Below are positions 51,387 through 59,150 of a stretch of DNA of 64,000 nt, one piece after another. The notes beneath the pieces are model-generated. The model saw only the letters and a program-made list of their open reading frames with translations, ran no database searches and was not told the origin of the DNA. Made by a program: the position numbers and the translations under genes. How positions within the stretch are numbered: the first letter of the stretch is position 1; every line of letters begins with the position of its first letter. The stretch is from the NCBI GenBank assembly GCA_900541235.1, contig UQIW01000001.1, positions 124,001-188,000 of the forward strand, written 5' to 3'. The stretch comes from an uncultured Collinsella sp. (GTDB lineage: Bacteria; Actinomycetota; Coriobacteriia; Coriobacteriales; Coriobacteriaceae).

Positions 51387-51959
51387 ATGTCTCAGAACAC
51401 CACCGCCGCCCAGCCCCGCACCGTCCAGACCGCCGACCGCGGCAAACTCGATGTCCGCGCCCTCGTCCTGCTCGCCATCCTGCTCGCCGCCGGCTTCATC
51501 CTCAACTTCACCGTCGGCAAGGCAATCTCGGGCATCTCGGGCGGCATGATCAGCCCCGAGTTCATCATCTCGGCCTTCTGCCTCACCATCCTGGTCGTTC
51601 GCCCCAACATCGGTCAGGCGCTCGTCATTGGCCTCATCTCGGCTGCCGTGATCCAGATCACCACCACTTCGCCCTTTGTCGATTTTGCCGCCGAAGGCAT
51701 CGCCGCCATGCTCATGGCCGGCATCGTCAACGCCGCCGGCAAGAACGGTCAGGTCAAGCCCGCGATCGCCATTGTCGCAACCTTCCTGACCACCTTTGTC
51801 TCCGGCGTCATCTTCATGATCATCAAGATGGCCATGCTCGGCGTGGTAGGCGAGCTCGCCGCCGCCATGCTGCCCGTCGTCGCCATGACCGCCGTCTTTA
51901 ACGCCATTCTGGTCGGCGCCCTCTACCTGCCCATTCAGAAGGCCCTTAGGCTCAACTAA
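51387..51959 (+). CDS. trpP: ECF transporter S component, TrpP-like (tryptophan)
   Basis: This 190-residue protein has five or six membrane helices and the layout of the TrpP/ECF substrate-binding subunit: ALVLLAILLAAGFILN, GGMISPEFIISAFCLTILVVRPNIGQALVIGLISAAVIQITTTSPF and the C-terminal MLPVVAMTAVFNAILVGALYLPI, which resembles the Bacillus tryptophan transporter TrpP by memory. The upstream leader with three Trp codons makes tryptophan the expected substrate. The ATPase and EcfT genes follow downstream. ATG 51387 has GAAAGGA 8-9 nt upstream. Confidence 0.8.
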   Translation: MSQNTTAAQPRTVQTADRGKLDVRALVLLAILLAAGFILNFTVGKAISGISGGMISPEFIISAFCLTILVVRPNIGQALVIGLISAAVIQITTTSPFVDFAAEGIAAMLMAGIVNAAGKNGQVKPAIAIVATFLTTFVSGVIFMIIKMAMLGVVGELAAAMLPVVAMTAVFNAILVGALYLPIQKALRLN

Positions 51960-51965
51960 CCCGCT

Positions 51966-52066
51966 CGGCTTTACGAGCCACCCCATCTTGGCGTTCATTC
52001 GTCGCTCGCGTACCCAAGTACGCTTCGCTCCTCTTTCGCGCCAACCTGGGGCCCCTCGTAAAGCCG
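51966..52066. repeat. Nested inverted repeat between S component and ATPase genes
   Basis: Perfect 12-bp outer arms CGGCTTTACGAG/CTCGTAAAGCCG (51966-51977 and 52055-52066) enclose CCA-tc-TTGGCG/CGCCAA-cc-TGG and an inner GCGTACCCAAGTACGC palindrome (52008-52023). It begins 7 bp after the S-component stop. It could act as a partial terminator, giving more S component than ATPase. Confidence 0.75.
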
Positions 52067-52109
52067 TCTCCGTGCTTCACCATCAAAGACTGTCCCAAAC
52101 GACTAGCTT

Positions 52110-52153
52110 TTGGGGACGTTCTTAAACGACTAGTCATTAAAGAACGTCCCCAA
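52110..52153. repeat. Inverted repeat upstream of the ATPase gene
   Basis: Perfect 14-bp arms TTGGGGACGTTCTT/AAGAACGTCCCCAA enclose a 16-nt loop with the palindrome GACTAGTC. A partial copy of the flank (GTCCCAAACGACTAG) precedes it at 52092-52106. It ends 19 bp before the ATPase start codon, so it would fold in the 5' part of any ATPase message. Confidence 0.75.
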
Positions 52154-52171
52154 TGACTATGAAAGGTATCC

Positions 52172-53923
52172 ATGGAAACGATCATCAACGTCGACGATGT
52201 CTCGTTCTCCTATGGCACGCAGACCGAGCAGGCGCTCAGCCACATCTCGCTCAGCGTGAACAAGGGAGATTTCATCGGCATCATCGGGCCCTCAGGCGCC
52301 GGCAAGTCTACGCTTGCCGCCTGCCTGTCGGGTGCCGTGCCCCACCACTACACCGGCACGTTCTTTGGGTCCGTCATGGTTGACGGCCACGACACCTGCG
52401 AGGTCTCGCTGACCGACGTGTCGCAAATCGTCGGCAGTGTGCTGCAGGATATCGACACGCAGATGGTCGCTTCGGTCGTCGAGGACGAGATGCTCTTTGG
52501 CCTCGAGAACTTTGGCGTTCCCCACGACCAGATCAAGCAGCGCGTGAGCGAAACGCTCGAGACCGTCGGCATCAGCGACCTGCGCGACCGCGAGATCGCC
52601 ACCCTCTCGGGCGGACAGAAGCAAAAGGTAGCCATCGCCGCCATCCTCGCCATGCGTCCGCGCGTCTTGGTTCTCGACGAGCCCACCGCGGCACTCGACC
52701 CCGCCAGCTCCACGTTGGTCTTCGAGACGCTGCGTGAGGCAAACCGCGCACTTGGAATCACCATCGTCGTCGTCGAGCAAAAGGTCGCCCTGCTCTCGGA
52801 GTACTGCAACCGCGTGCTCGTGCTCAACCATGGCGAAATCGCGCTGCAGGGCGAGCCACACGAGGTCTTCGCGCATACCGACGAGCTCCGTGCCATCGGC
52901 GTCGACTGCCCTCGCGTCACGCGTATCTTCAATAGCCTCGAGGCCGATGGCCTGGTAAGCGGTACCCCCTGCTTGGATGTCGATGAGGCCGAGCGCATGA
53001 TTTCGGGCATCGTCGACCCCGCACGCGCGGCTATCGAAGCCCAGGCGCCCGCCGGTTCCCCGCATGCACCGTCGTTGCGCCCTCATGCCAAGGACGCCGA
53101 ACCCGTACTCACCTTCGACCATGTTGAGTTTGCCTATCCCAATGGCGGCGCCGCCGTACACGACCTTAGCCTGACGCTCTATCCCGGCGAGCTCGTGGGC
53201 ATCGTCGGCCAAAACGGCGCCGGCAAGACCACGCTCACCAAACTGCTCACAGGCCTGCTTAAGCCCGCCTCGGGCAGCGTGCGCGTCACGGGACTGGATA
53301 CCGCAGCCGTTCCCACGAGCCGCATCGCTCGCGAGGTCGCGACCCTCTTCCAAAACCCCGACCGCCAGATCTGCAAGGACACCGTGCTCGACGAGGTCGC
53401 CTTTGGCCTGGAGCTTGCCGGCATCGACCGTGCCGAGGCGCTGCGTCGCGCCCAGCTCGTCATCGACCGCTTTGGCTTGCCGGCCGACGAGGCGCCCTTC
53501 TCGCTCTCGCGCGGTCAGCGACAAATGGTGGCGCTTGCCTCCGTCGTAGTGGTTGAGCCCAAGATCGTCGTGCTCGACGAGCCCACGAGCGGCCTTGATT
53601 ACCGCGAGTGCATGACCGTCATGGAAACGGTGCGCACCATGGCCGAGCGCGGTTGCGCCGTTATCATGGTCTGCCACGATATGGAAGTCGTCTCCGACTT
53701 TGCCGAGCGCATTGTGGTAATGGCCGACGGTCGCATCCTCGACCGCGGCCGCACGCACGAGCTGTTCTCGAACATCGAACTCATGCGGCGTGCCTACGTG
53801 GAGCCTCCCCAGGTTATTGAACTCTCGCGCCGTCTGGCATCTTCCGTCTCGCCCGCTTTTGCGCAGGTGAGCGAGGTCACCGATGTCGTTCGAATTACCA
53901 AGGAGATGGTCCACCGTGGTTAA
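52172..53923 (+). CDS. ECF transporter energy-coupling ATPase, fused EcfA-EcfA'
   Basis: This 583-residue protein carries two ABC ATPase domains in one chain. Domain 1 (about 1-245) has Walker A GPSGAGKST, Q-loop, signature LSGGQKQKVAIA and Walker B RVLVLDEPTAALD. Domain 2 (about 310-545) has GQNGAGKTTLTKLL, a variant signature LSRGQRQMVALA and KIVVLDEPTSGLD. Separate EcfA1 and EcfA2 are usual; a fused form is less common. It powers the TrpP-like S component with EcfT, and may serve other S components encoded elsewhere. ATG 52172 has AAAGG upstream. Confidence 0.93.
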   Translation: METIINVDDVSFSYGTQTEQALSHISLSVNKGDFIGIIGPSGAGKSTLAACLSGAVPHHYTGTFFGSVMVDGHDTCEVSLTDVSQIVGSVLQDIDTQMVASVVEDEMLFGLENFGVPHDQIKQRVSETLETVGISDLRDREIATLSGGQKQKVAIAAILAMRPRVLVLDEPTAALDPASSTLVFETLREANRALGITIVVVEQKVALLSEYCNRVLVLNHGEIALQGEPHEVFAHTDELRAIGVDCPRVTRIFNSLEADGLVSGTPCLDVDEAERMISGIVDPARAAIEAQAPAGSPHAPSLRPHAKDAEPVLTFDHVEFAYPNGGAAVHDLSLTLYPGELVGIVGQNGAGKTTLTKLLTGLLKPASGSVRVTGLDTAAVPTSRIAREVATLFQNPDRQICKDTVLDEVAFGLELAGIDRAEALRRAQLVIDRFGLPADEAPFSLSRGQRQMVALASVVVVEPKIVVLDEPTSGLDYRECMTVMETVRTMAERGCAVIMVCHDMEVVSDFAERIVVMADGRILDRGRTHELFSNIELMRRAYVEPPQVIELSRRLASSVSPAFAQVSEVTDVVRITKEMVHRG

Positions 53924-54662
53924 CGTCATCGACTACATGCCGGGCGATACGCTGCTGCATCGCCTGAACCCCGTCGTCAAACTGGGCCTCGCCGCCGCCA
54001 TCATCGTCGGCATCTTTTTGTCCGACACCTACGTGGCACTGCTGGGCTTTTTGGCACTCACCCTTGCACTGGGTGCCTATGCCGGCGTCGTCGAACGTCT
54101 GTTCTCGCTGCTCAAGTTGCTGATTCCGCTCGCGCTTATCATGCTGGTGCTCCAGCTGGCCTTTATGCGCGATGGCAACGTGGTGTGGAGCTTTATCACC
54201 GACACGGGCCTCATCACGGGATCGAAGGCCTGTCTGCGCCTGCTGGGTGTGGCGTTACCACTCATCCTCATGCTCATGGTGACCAAGCTCAACGACCTTG
54301 CCAACGCCTGCGTCGAGGTGCTGCACGTACCGTATCGCTATGCCTTCACCTTTACCACGGCGCTGCGCTTTGTGCCGGTGTTTGGTCAGGAGATGAACGC
54401 CATCATGGAGGCGCAGACCGCACGCGGCGTCGAGTACGACACCAAGAACCCCATCAAGAAGCTTAAGCTCATGCTGCCACTGTGCGTGCCGCTGCTCATC
54501 TCGAGTGTGGGCAAGACCGATGCCACAGCCTTGGCGGCAGAACAGCGCGGCTTCTATCTGCGTACGCGCGCCAGCTCGTACAAGCGCTACCCCATCAAGG
54601 GCCTGGACATCGCCGTGCTCATCGTCAGCATCGCCCTCATCGTCATCGGCTTCCTGTTCTAG
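53916..54662 (+). CDS. ecfT: ECF transporter transmembrane coupling protein EcfT
   Basis: EcfT links the ATPases to the S component. The 248-residue protein begins at GTG 53916 (VVNVIDYMPGDTLLHRLNPVVKLGLAA), 10 nt after AAGGAG inside the ATPase 3' end, which it overlaps by 8 nt. It has five to six membrane helices and two coupling-helix motifs with the Ala/Gln-Arg-Gly signature: EAQTARGVEYD and AAEQRGFYLR. The start DTLLHRLNPVVKL is a family hallmark. Confidence 0.94.
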   Translation: MVNVIDYMPGDTLLHRLNPVVKLGLAAAIIVGIFLSDTYVALLGFLALTLALGAYAGVVERLFSLLKLLIPLALIMLVLQLAFMRDGNVVWSFITDTGLITGSKACLRLLGVALPLILMLMVTKLNDLANACVEVLHVPYRYAFTFTTALRFVPVFGQEMNAIMEAQTARGVEYDTKNPIKKLKLMLPLCVPLLISSVGKTDATALAAEQRGFYLRTRASSYKRYPIKGLDIAVLIVSIALIVIGFLF

Positions 54663-54692
54663 TTCACCACCGACAGCAACCGCCCCAACGCA

Positions 54693-54730
54693 AAAGGCTT
54701 CGGCTCGCACCAAACGAGCCGAGGCCTTTA
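54693..54730 (+). terminator. Terminator of ecfT
   Basis: AAAGGCTTCGGCTCG pairs with CGAGCCGAGGCCTTT (one G-U pair) around a 7-nt loop; 31 bp past the ecfT stop. The tail TACTGTTT is modest. Confidence 0.8.
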
Positions 54731-54746
54731 CTGTTTCACCAGATAA

Positions 54747-54782
54747 AACCTACCAAAATAAACCTGTCCCTTTTTGGCAGGT
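54747..54782 (-). terminator. Terminator of the aspartate racemase gene
   Basis: CCTACCAAAA/TTTTTGGCAGG form a stem with one mismatch and a 12-nt loop on the minus strand, 7 bp past the racemase stop, ending with TTTTGG and TTTTATC. It includes the GTCCC sequence seen in other repeats of the window. Confidence 0.55.
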
Positions 54783-54788
54783 CGGAAG

Positions 54789-55535
54789 CTAGAGGCGGTA
54801 GGGGGCGCCGCTGCGGATGATGGATTCGCGCACCAGGACATCCATGGCGTCGAGGGTGATCTCGGGCATCTCTCGGTACTTCTGCAGCACCGAGAGCTCG
54901 GTGCAGGCCAGAATGACGCGGTCGCAGCCGCTACGGGCGAACTCCCACATCACGCGGTCGAACTTATCCATATCGGGCTCACGTCCGGCCTTCACATCAT
55001 CGTAGATAAGCGACATCACATCGTTCTGACGTTTCTCGCTGGGATAGACAACCTCGACACCCGCGGCCTCGCATTCGCGGCCGTAGACGCCCGCGCCCAC
55101 GGTGCCATCGGTTCCCATGATGCCGATCTTATGCACCGGCTCGGCCGGCATACTCAGGTTGGGGTCGAACTCGCACTCCCCCATCACCGCACCGGCCAGA
55201 GCATAGCGCACCGACTCACGCGGCATGTGGATAATCGGCACCTTCGTAAACGACTGGATCTGGTCATAGAAGTAGTGTGACGTGTTGCAGGGAATGGCAA
55301 TGTGTGCACAGCCCAGCGACTCGAGTGCCTGGGCGCACTCTTTCATGGTCGCCAGCAGTTTGGCATGCTCGCCGGTCTTAATGGCCAGCGTGCGGTCGGG
55401 CATGGTCGACTTGGAGAGTACCACCATGTCGATATGTTCCTGATCGCAGGCAGCAGCCGTATGACGCACCACCTGGTCGTAGTAATACGACGTGGCCTCG
55501 GCGCCCATGCCGCCGATAACTCCCAGCTTTTCCAT
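54789..55535 (-). CDS. Aspartate/glutamate racemase
   Basis: This 248-residue PLP-independent racemase has GVIGGMGAEATSYYYDQVV, the first catalytic Cys in IAIPCNTSHYFYD and the second in VILACTELSVL, which is the aspartate-racemase pattern. It supplies D-Asp or D-Glu. Located 84 bp after a D-aspartate-ligase-like gene on the same strand, it most likely makes D-aspartate for the peptidoglycan cross-bridge, as RacD does beside Asl in Enterococcus faecium. ATG 55535 has AAGGAGG; the upstream in-frame start lacks one. Confidence 0.9.
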   Translation of the reverse strand: MEKLGVIGGMGAEATSYYYDQVVRHTAAACDQEHIDMVVLSKSTMPDRTLAIKTGEHAKLLATMKECAQALESLGCAHIAIPCNTSHYFYDQIQSFTKVPIIHMPRESVRYALAGAVMGECEFDPNLSMPAEPVHKIGIMGTDGTVGAGVYGRECEAAGVEVVYPSEKRQNDVMSLIYDDVKAGREPDMDKFDRVMWEFARSGCDRVILACTELSVLQKYREMPEITLDAMDVLVRESIIRSGAPYRL

Positions 55536-55619
55536 CGCCGCCTCCTTGGTGACGCTTGCGCAATTGCGCGTATCATACCCGCGCCCGCCCGATGCAAACC
55601 GGACGGGCGCCGCGCTCAT

Positions 55620-56876
55620 CTACTTGTAATACGTCTTGAACAGCTTAAAGTGGCGCAGCTTGGTGTGCCACATGCGCAGCCAGCGGTTAAAGACAAAGTC
55701 GCCCTTCATAAACGAAGGGTCGGCGCCCTTGCCCTCCTTGTCCAGGCGATGCACCTTAGCGCGCAGCTCGGGATCCTTGACGTACTTGTCGACGACGCCC
55801 ATGGGGACGACCATCCACAGGGCCTCGTCCTGCGCCGTCACAAACTCCGGCTCAAACGGGCGGTTGAGCACATACTCGTCCACCACATACTTGGCAACGT
55901 TAAAGCCGCTGTTGGTAACGTAGTAGTTGCTGCGACCCTGGCGCGTGTTGAAATCGAAGAACTTAAACGAGCCATCGCGCTCGTCGTACTTAACGTCAAA
56001 GTTGGAATAGCCCACAAAGTGAAGGTCCTCGAGCAACTTGCGCACGCCGCCCATGAGCTCGTCGTTGGGCTCGGTAATGATACAGGCATGGTTGCCGACA
56101 CCGTGGGGCTGATGCTCCTCGAGCAGCACATGGCCCAGGCACATCATGCGCACCTTGCCGTTGCGGTCGGAATAGCTAGTGAGCACGCGCATGTACTCGT
56201 CGTTGCCGGGCACGCGATCCTGCAAGATCAGGTCGTCGGTGTAGCCGCTGGCATACGAATCGCGAATGACCTGTTCCAGCTCGGCGCGGTCGGCAATCTC
56301 ATAGGCCTTCTTCTGGCCCTCGAACTCGTGCTGCCACCACATGATGCCGTCAGAAGGCTTCAGAATCATCGGGTAAGGAAAATCGATCTGGTCGAGCACT
56401 TCGGCAGGCGCCTCACCCTGGGCATTGAGCATCGCCTTGGTAAAGGTAAACGTGTGCGGATAGGGCACGCCATGCTTCTCGCACAGCTCGTAGAAGATCT
56501 CCTTCTTCTGACACTGTTCAAGCATGCTATAGGGAGCGTAAGGCGCGACGATGTTATCCGCCAACTCATGGGCATCCTTGGCCTGAGCCACGAGGGCAAC
56601 ATAGTTATCGCCACAGCCCACAAGGACAATCGTCTTGTCGGCATGCGCTTGGGCAATGCCGTTGACGGTTTTGAGCATCACGGGCATGGTATCGATATCC
56701 ACGTTGGGCGTGTAGTCGATAATCTGGCTGCGGTACGCAGGGCCCGTCTGGTACTTGCCAAAGACCAGACTCTTGACCTGGTACTCCTCGTAGAAGGCGC
56801 GCGCCACCGAGTAGGCGTTGATGTCGCCACCGAGCAGCACGGGGATGAACTCGCGCTCTGTAAACTGCAATGCCAT
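55620..56876 (-). CDS. ATP-grasp ligase, probable D-aspartate ligase of peptidoglycan
   Basis: This 418-residue ATP-grasp enzyme resembles the D-aspartate ligase Asl of E. faecium in its start (REFIPVLLGGDINAYSVARAFYEEYQVKSLVFG), GCGDNYVALVAQAKD, the grasp domain (FPYPMILKPSDGIMWWQHEFEGQKKAYE), and the metal/ATP site (GYSNFDVKYDERDGSFKFFDFNTRQGRSNYYVT). Asl activates the beta-carboxylate of D-Asp and attaches it to the diamino acid of the stem peptide in the cytoplasm. The racemase gene downstream supports this. A role in polysaccharide or other amide formation cannot be excluded. ATG 56876 has AGGAAG upstream. Confidence 0.82.
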   Translation of the reverse strand: MALQFTEREFIPVLLGGDINAYSVARAFYEEYQVKSLVFGKYQTGPAYRSQIIDYTPNVDIDTMPVMLKTVNGIAQAHADKTIVLVGCGDNYVALVAQAKDAHELADNIVAPYAPYSMLEQCQKKEIFYELCEKHGVPYPHTFTFTKAMLNAQGEAPAEVLDQIDFPYPMILKPSDGIMWWQHEFEGQKKAYEIADRAELEQVIRDSYASGYTDDLILQDRVPGNDEYMRVLTSYSDRNGKVRMMCLGHVLLEEHQPHGVGNHACIITEPNDELMGGVRKLLEDLHFVGYSNFDVKYDERDGSFKFFDFNTRQGRSNYYVTNSGFNVAKYVVDEYVLNRPFEPEFVTAQDEALWMVVPMGVVDKYVKDPELRAKVHRLDKEGKGADPSFMKGDFVFNRWLRMWHTKLRHFKLFKTYYK

Positions 56877-57110
56877 GGAAACTTCCTATCATGAACTGCC
56901 CACACAACGGGCGGTCTTTGCGCAACTGATTTATTCTAGCGTGACAAGCCGCCGACGCCCAAAGCTCCACCGTATCTATGGCAATCGACGTAATCGTCCA
57001 GCACGAAGGCCAGCACGAAGACGGCGCTCACCGTTGTATGACAATGGGCAATGAACCTACCATTGTTGTAGGATTCAGTGTATTGACATCCTCGAGCGAA
57101 AGGCGCGCAC

Positions 57111-57743
57111 GTGCCCCAAGACCATCCGACCGATAATCCCATCCTCAATGCCGCGAAGCACGAGCTGGCGGAACGCGCACAAACGGCAGCTCCCCTACGC
57201 ACCGCAAACGATGCTTACAACGGGCCCGCCCGCATCGTCTCAATCAACACGTCGAAGCACAAAGGCACGCGTAAGTCACCCGTCGCCGACGGGCACGACA
57301 CCGTTATAGAGCAATTTGGCCTCGCCTCCGACGCACACGCCGGGCATTGGCACCGCCAGGTTTCCTTTTTAGCTGCAGAGTCTATCCAGACGGCGCAGGC
57401 TCGCGGGCTCGATGTGCACGAGGGCGACTTTGGCGAGAACTTCACAACCCGGGGCATCAACCTGCTCTCGCTCCCCTTGGGCACACAGCTCAAGCTTGGC
57501 AGCGAGGTGCTTGTCGAAATCAGCCAAATCGGCAAGGTCTGCCACACACGCTGTGCCATCTACTATCTCGCCGGCGACTGCATCTTTCCCCACGAGGGCG
57601 TTTTTGGCGTGGTACTAAAGGGCGGAGAGGTCTACGCCGGCGACGATATCCAGGTAATCAAACTCGGCGACGGCACCTGTTCGTTCACCCCCGCCGAGGC
57701 CCTCGAAGAGATTGAGCAGGCTCGCCAGAAGGGCACGCTGTAG
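57111..57743 (+). CDS. MOSC domain protein
   Basis: This 210-residue protein has a MOSC domain (molybdenum cofactor sulfurase C-terminal type): ARIVSINTSKHKGTRKSPV, GLASDAHAGHWHRQVSFLAAESI, GDFGENFTTRGINLLSLPLGTQLKLGSEVLVEISQIGKVCHTRCAIYYLAGDCIFPHEGVFGVVLKGG. The conserved Cys of the GKVCHTRC segment is the predicted sulfur carrier. MOSC proteins act in molybdenum cofactor or sulfur transfer; the partner is not in the window. The start is GTG 57111, 8 nt after AAAGG. Confidence 0.88.
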   Translation: MPQDHPTDNPILNAAKHELAERAQTAAPLRTANDAYNGPARIVSINTSKHKGTRKSPVADGHDTVIEQFGLASDAHAGHWHRQVSFLAAESIQTAQARGLDVHEGDFGENFTTRGINLLSLPLGTQLKLGSEVLVEISQIGKVCHTRCAIYYLAGDCIFPHEGVFGVVLKGGEVYAGDDIQVIKLGDGTCSFTPAEALEEIEQARQKGTL

Positions 57744-57977
57744 TTATAAAACCCCACGTTGAGATGGCTTTTACAGCCCAAAACTCCTCTCAAACAGAGC
57801 TCTGTAACGTTAAAGTTGAACTCTATGGTTTCTCAACAATTCATCATAACTGCAGGTCAAAGCCAAAGCCTCAAGTTCAACTTGACCCTTTGGAACCTTT
57901 AAGGTTCAAGTTGAGGTCGAAAGCAGTAGTAGAATACCGTTCGAACCATAACCTACGATTGATTGCAGAGGGACTGG
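57744..57977 (+). promoter_or_regulatory. Palindrome-rich region upstream of the secreted hydrolase gene
   Basis: This 234-bp gap holds several related palindromes: TAACGTTAAAGTTGAAC (57805-57821), CCTCAAGTTCAACTTGACC (57869-57887), and AACCTTTAAGGTTCAAGTTGAGG (in two overlapping halves, 57894-57916). They resemble MerR-family or HspR-like operators in form and match motifs upstream of mraZ and ftsZ. A TAGAAT box near 57930 could be the -10. Confidence 0.55.
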
Positions 57978-59111
57978 ATGCAGCATTCGAATCATCGCAC
58001 CGCAGCGCTCATTGCGTCGAAGCCGGCTCGTATCATCACGAGCGCCGTGCTCGCCGTTGCGCTGACGGCCACGCCGATGCTCTCCCCCGTTGCGGCGTAT
58101 GCCGCCTCGCAGGCAACGCAGGACCAGCTTTCCGCAGCCCAGCAGAAGATCGAAGCCGCCACGAGCGCCTACAACGACGCCCGCACCAAACTCGATGACC
58201 TGCAAAAGCAGATTGACTCCAATGAGGCAAGCATCGAGGAAATCGAGGCCAAGCTTCCCGAGCAGCAGGCCAAGGCAAGCTCCGCCATGCGCGATCTGTA
58301 CAAGTACCAGAAGGGCACTAACCCCATCGTGAGCTTCCTGGTCAACGCGCAGAGCCTGGGTGAGTTCATCACGACCTGCAAATACACCAACCAGATCACG
58401 AGCTCGAGCGTCGACGAGATCGAAGAGCTCAATAATATGCAAACCGAACTCGAGCAGAACAAGGCCGAGCTCCAGCAGGCCAAGTCTCAGCTTGAGGCGG
58501 AGCAGAAAAACGCCGAGGATGCGCTGGCGCAGGCCCAGCAGCTCCGCAGCGAGGCACAGGCAAAAGCCGAGCAGGAAAATGCCGCCGAGCTTGCCAAGCT
58601 TGAGGCCGATAAGGCCGCTGCCGCCGAAAAGCTCTCGGGCGAGGGCGTAAGCGGCAGCAATTCCAGCAGCCAGGCCACCAACACCAACACCACCATCGAC
58701 ACCACGGTGAACAACGCCAATACCGGTAGCTCCGATTACGATTCGTTCATTAATGAGTGGACGAGCCGCATCGACAATTATCTCGCCGGCTCCCCCATGG
58801 CAGGCCAGGGCTATAACTTTGCCGTCGCCGCTTGGAATACCGGTGTCGACCCCCGTTGGTCCCCCGCCATCGCCTGCATCGAGAGCACCAAGGGTGCTTA
58901 TTGCGCCAATTCTTACAACGCCTGGGGCTGGAGTGCACGTGGCGGCGGTTGGCGCAGCTTTGGCAGCTGGAGCGAGGGCATCTCCGCTCACGTTGCCTAT
59001 CTGGGCGCCAACTACGGCTCCACCCTTACCCCGGCAGCGGCCAAAAAGTACTGCCCGCCCACGTGGCAGGACTGGTACAACAAAGTCGCCGCTCAGATGA
59101 ACCGCATCTAA
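57978..59111 (+). CDS. Secreted coiled-coil peptidoglycan hydrolase
   Basis: This 377-residue protein has a signal peptide (about residues 1-43, ending SPVAAYAASQ), a long coiled coil (residues ~45-215) similar to PcsB/RipA-type regulators, a Ser/Thr/Asn linker, and a C-terminal lysozyme-like domain (WSPAIACIESTKGAYCANSYNAWGWSARGGGWRSFGSWSEGISAHVAYLGANYG). The Glu in CIESTKG is the likely catalytic acid. It resembles N-acetylglucosaminidase/transglycosylase-type domains. It may help separate daughter cells. ATG 57978 has AGAGGGA; TTG 57963 is less likely. Confidence 0.82.
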   Translation: MQHSNHRTAALIASKPARIITSAVLAVALTATPMLSPVAAYAASQATQDQLSAAQQKIEAATSAYNDARTKLDDLQKQIDSNEASIEEIEAKLPEQQAKASSAMRDLYKYQKGTNPIVSFLVNAQSLGEFITTCKYTNQITSSSVDEIEELNNMQTELEQNKAELQQAKSQLEAEQKNAEDALAQAQQLRSEAQAKAEQENAAELAKLEADKAAAAEKLSGEGVSGSNSSSQATNTNTTIDTTVNNANTGSSDYDSFINEWTSRIDNYLAGSPMAGQGYNFAVAAWNTGVDPRWSPAIACIESTKGAYCANSYNAWGWSARGGGWRSFGSWSEGISAHVAYLGANYGSTLTPAAAKKYCPPTWQDWYNKVAAQMNRI

Positions 59112-59122
59112 GTGCAACTGCA

Positions 59123-59150
59123 AAGGGCCCCAATGGGGCCCTTTTCTTTT
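59123..59150. terminator. Bidirectional terminator
   Basis: A perfect 10-bp stem AAAGGGCCCC-aat-GGGGCCCTTT followed by TCTTTT on the plus strand and TTGCAG on the minus strand. It ends the hydrolase transcript and overlaps the 3' end of the kinase gene. Confidence 0.9.

Noticed and set aside
52172..53923. The double ABC protein as a drug or antibiotic-resistance (ABC-F) ATPase
   Set aside because: It overlaps ecfT and has no ABC-F linker; its two domains match EcfA1/EcfA2.
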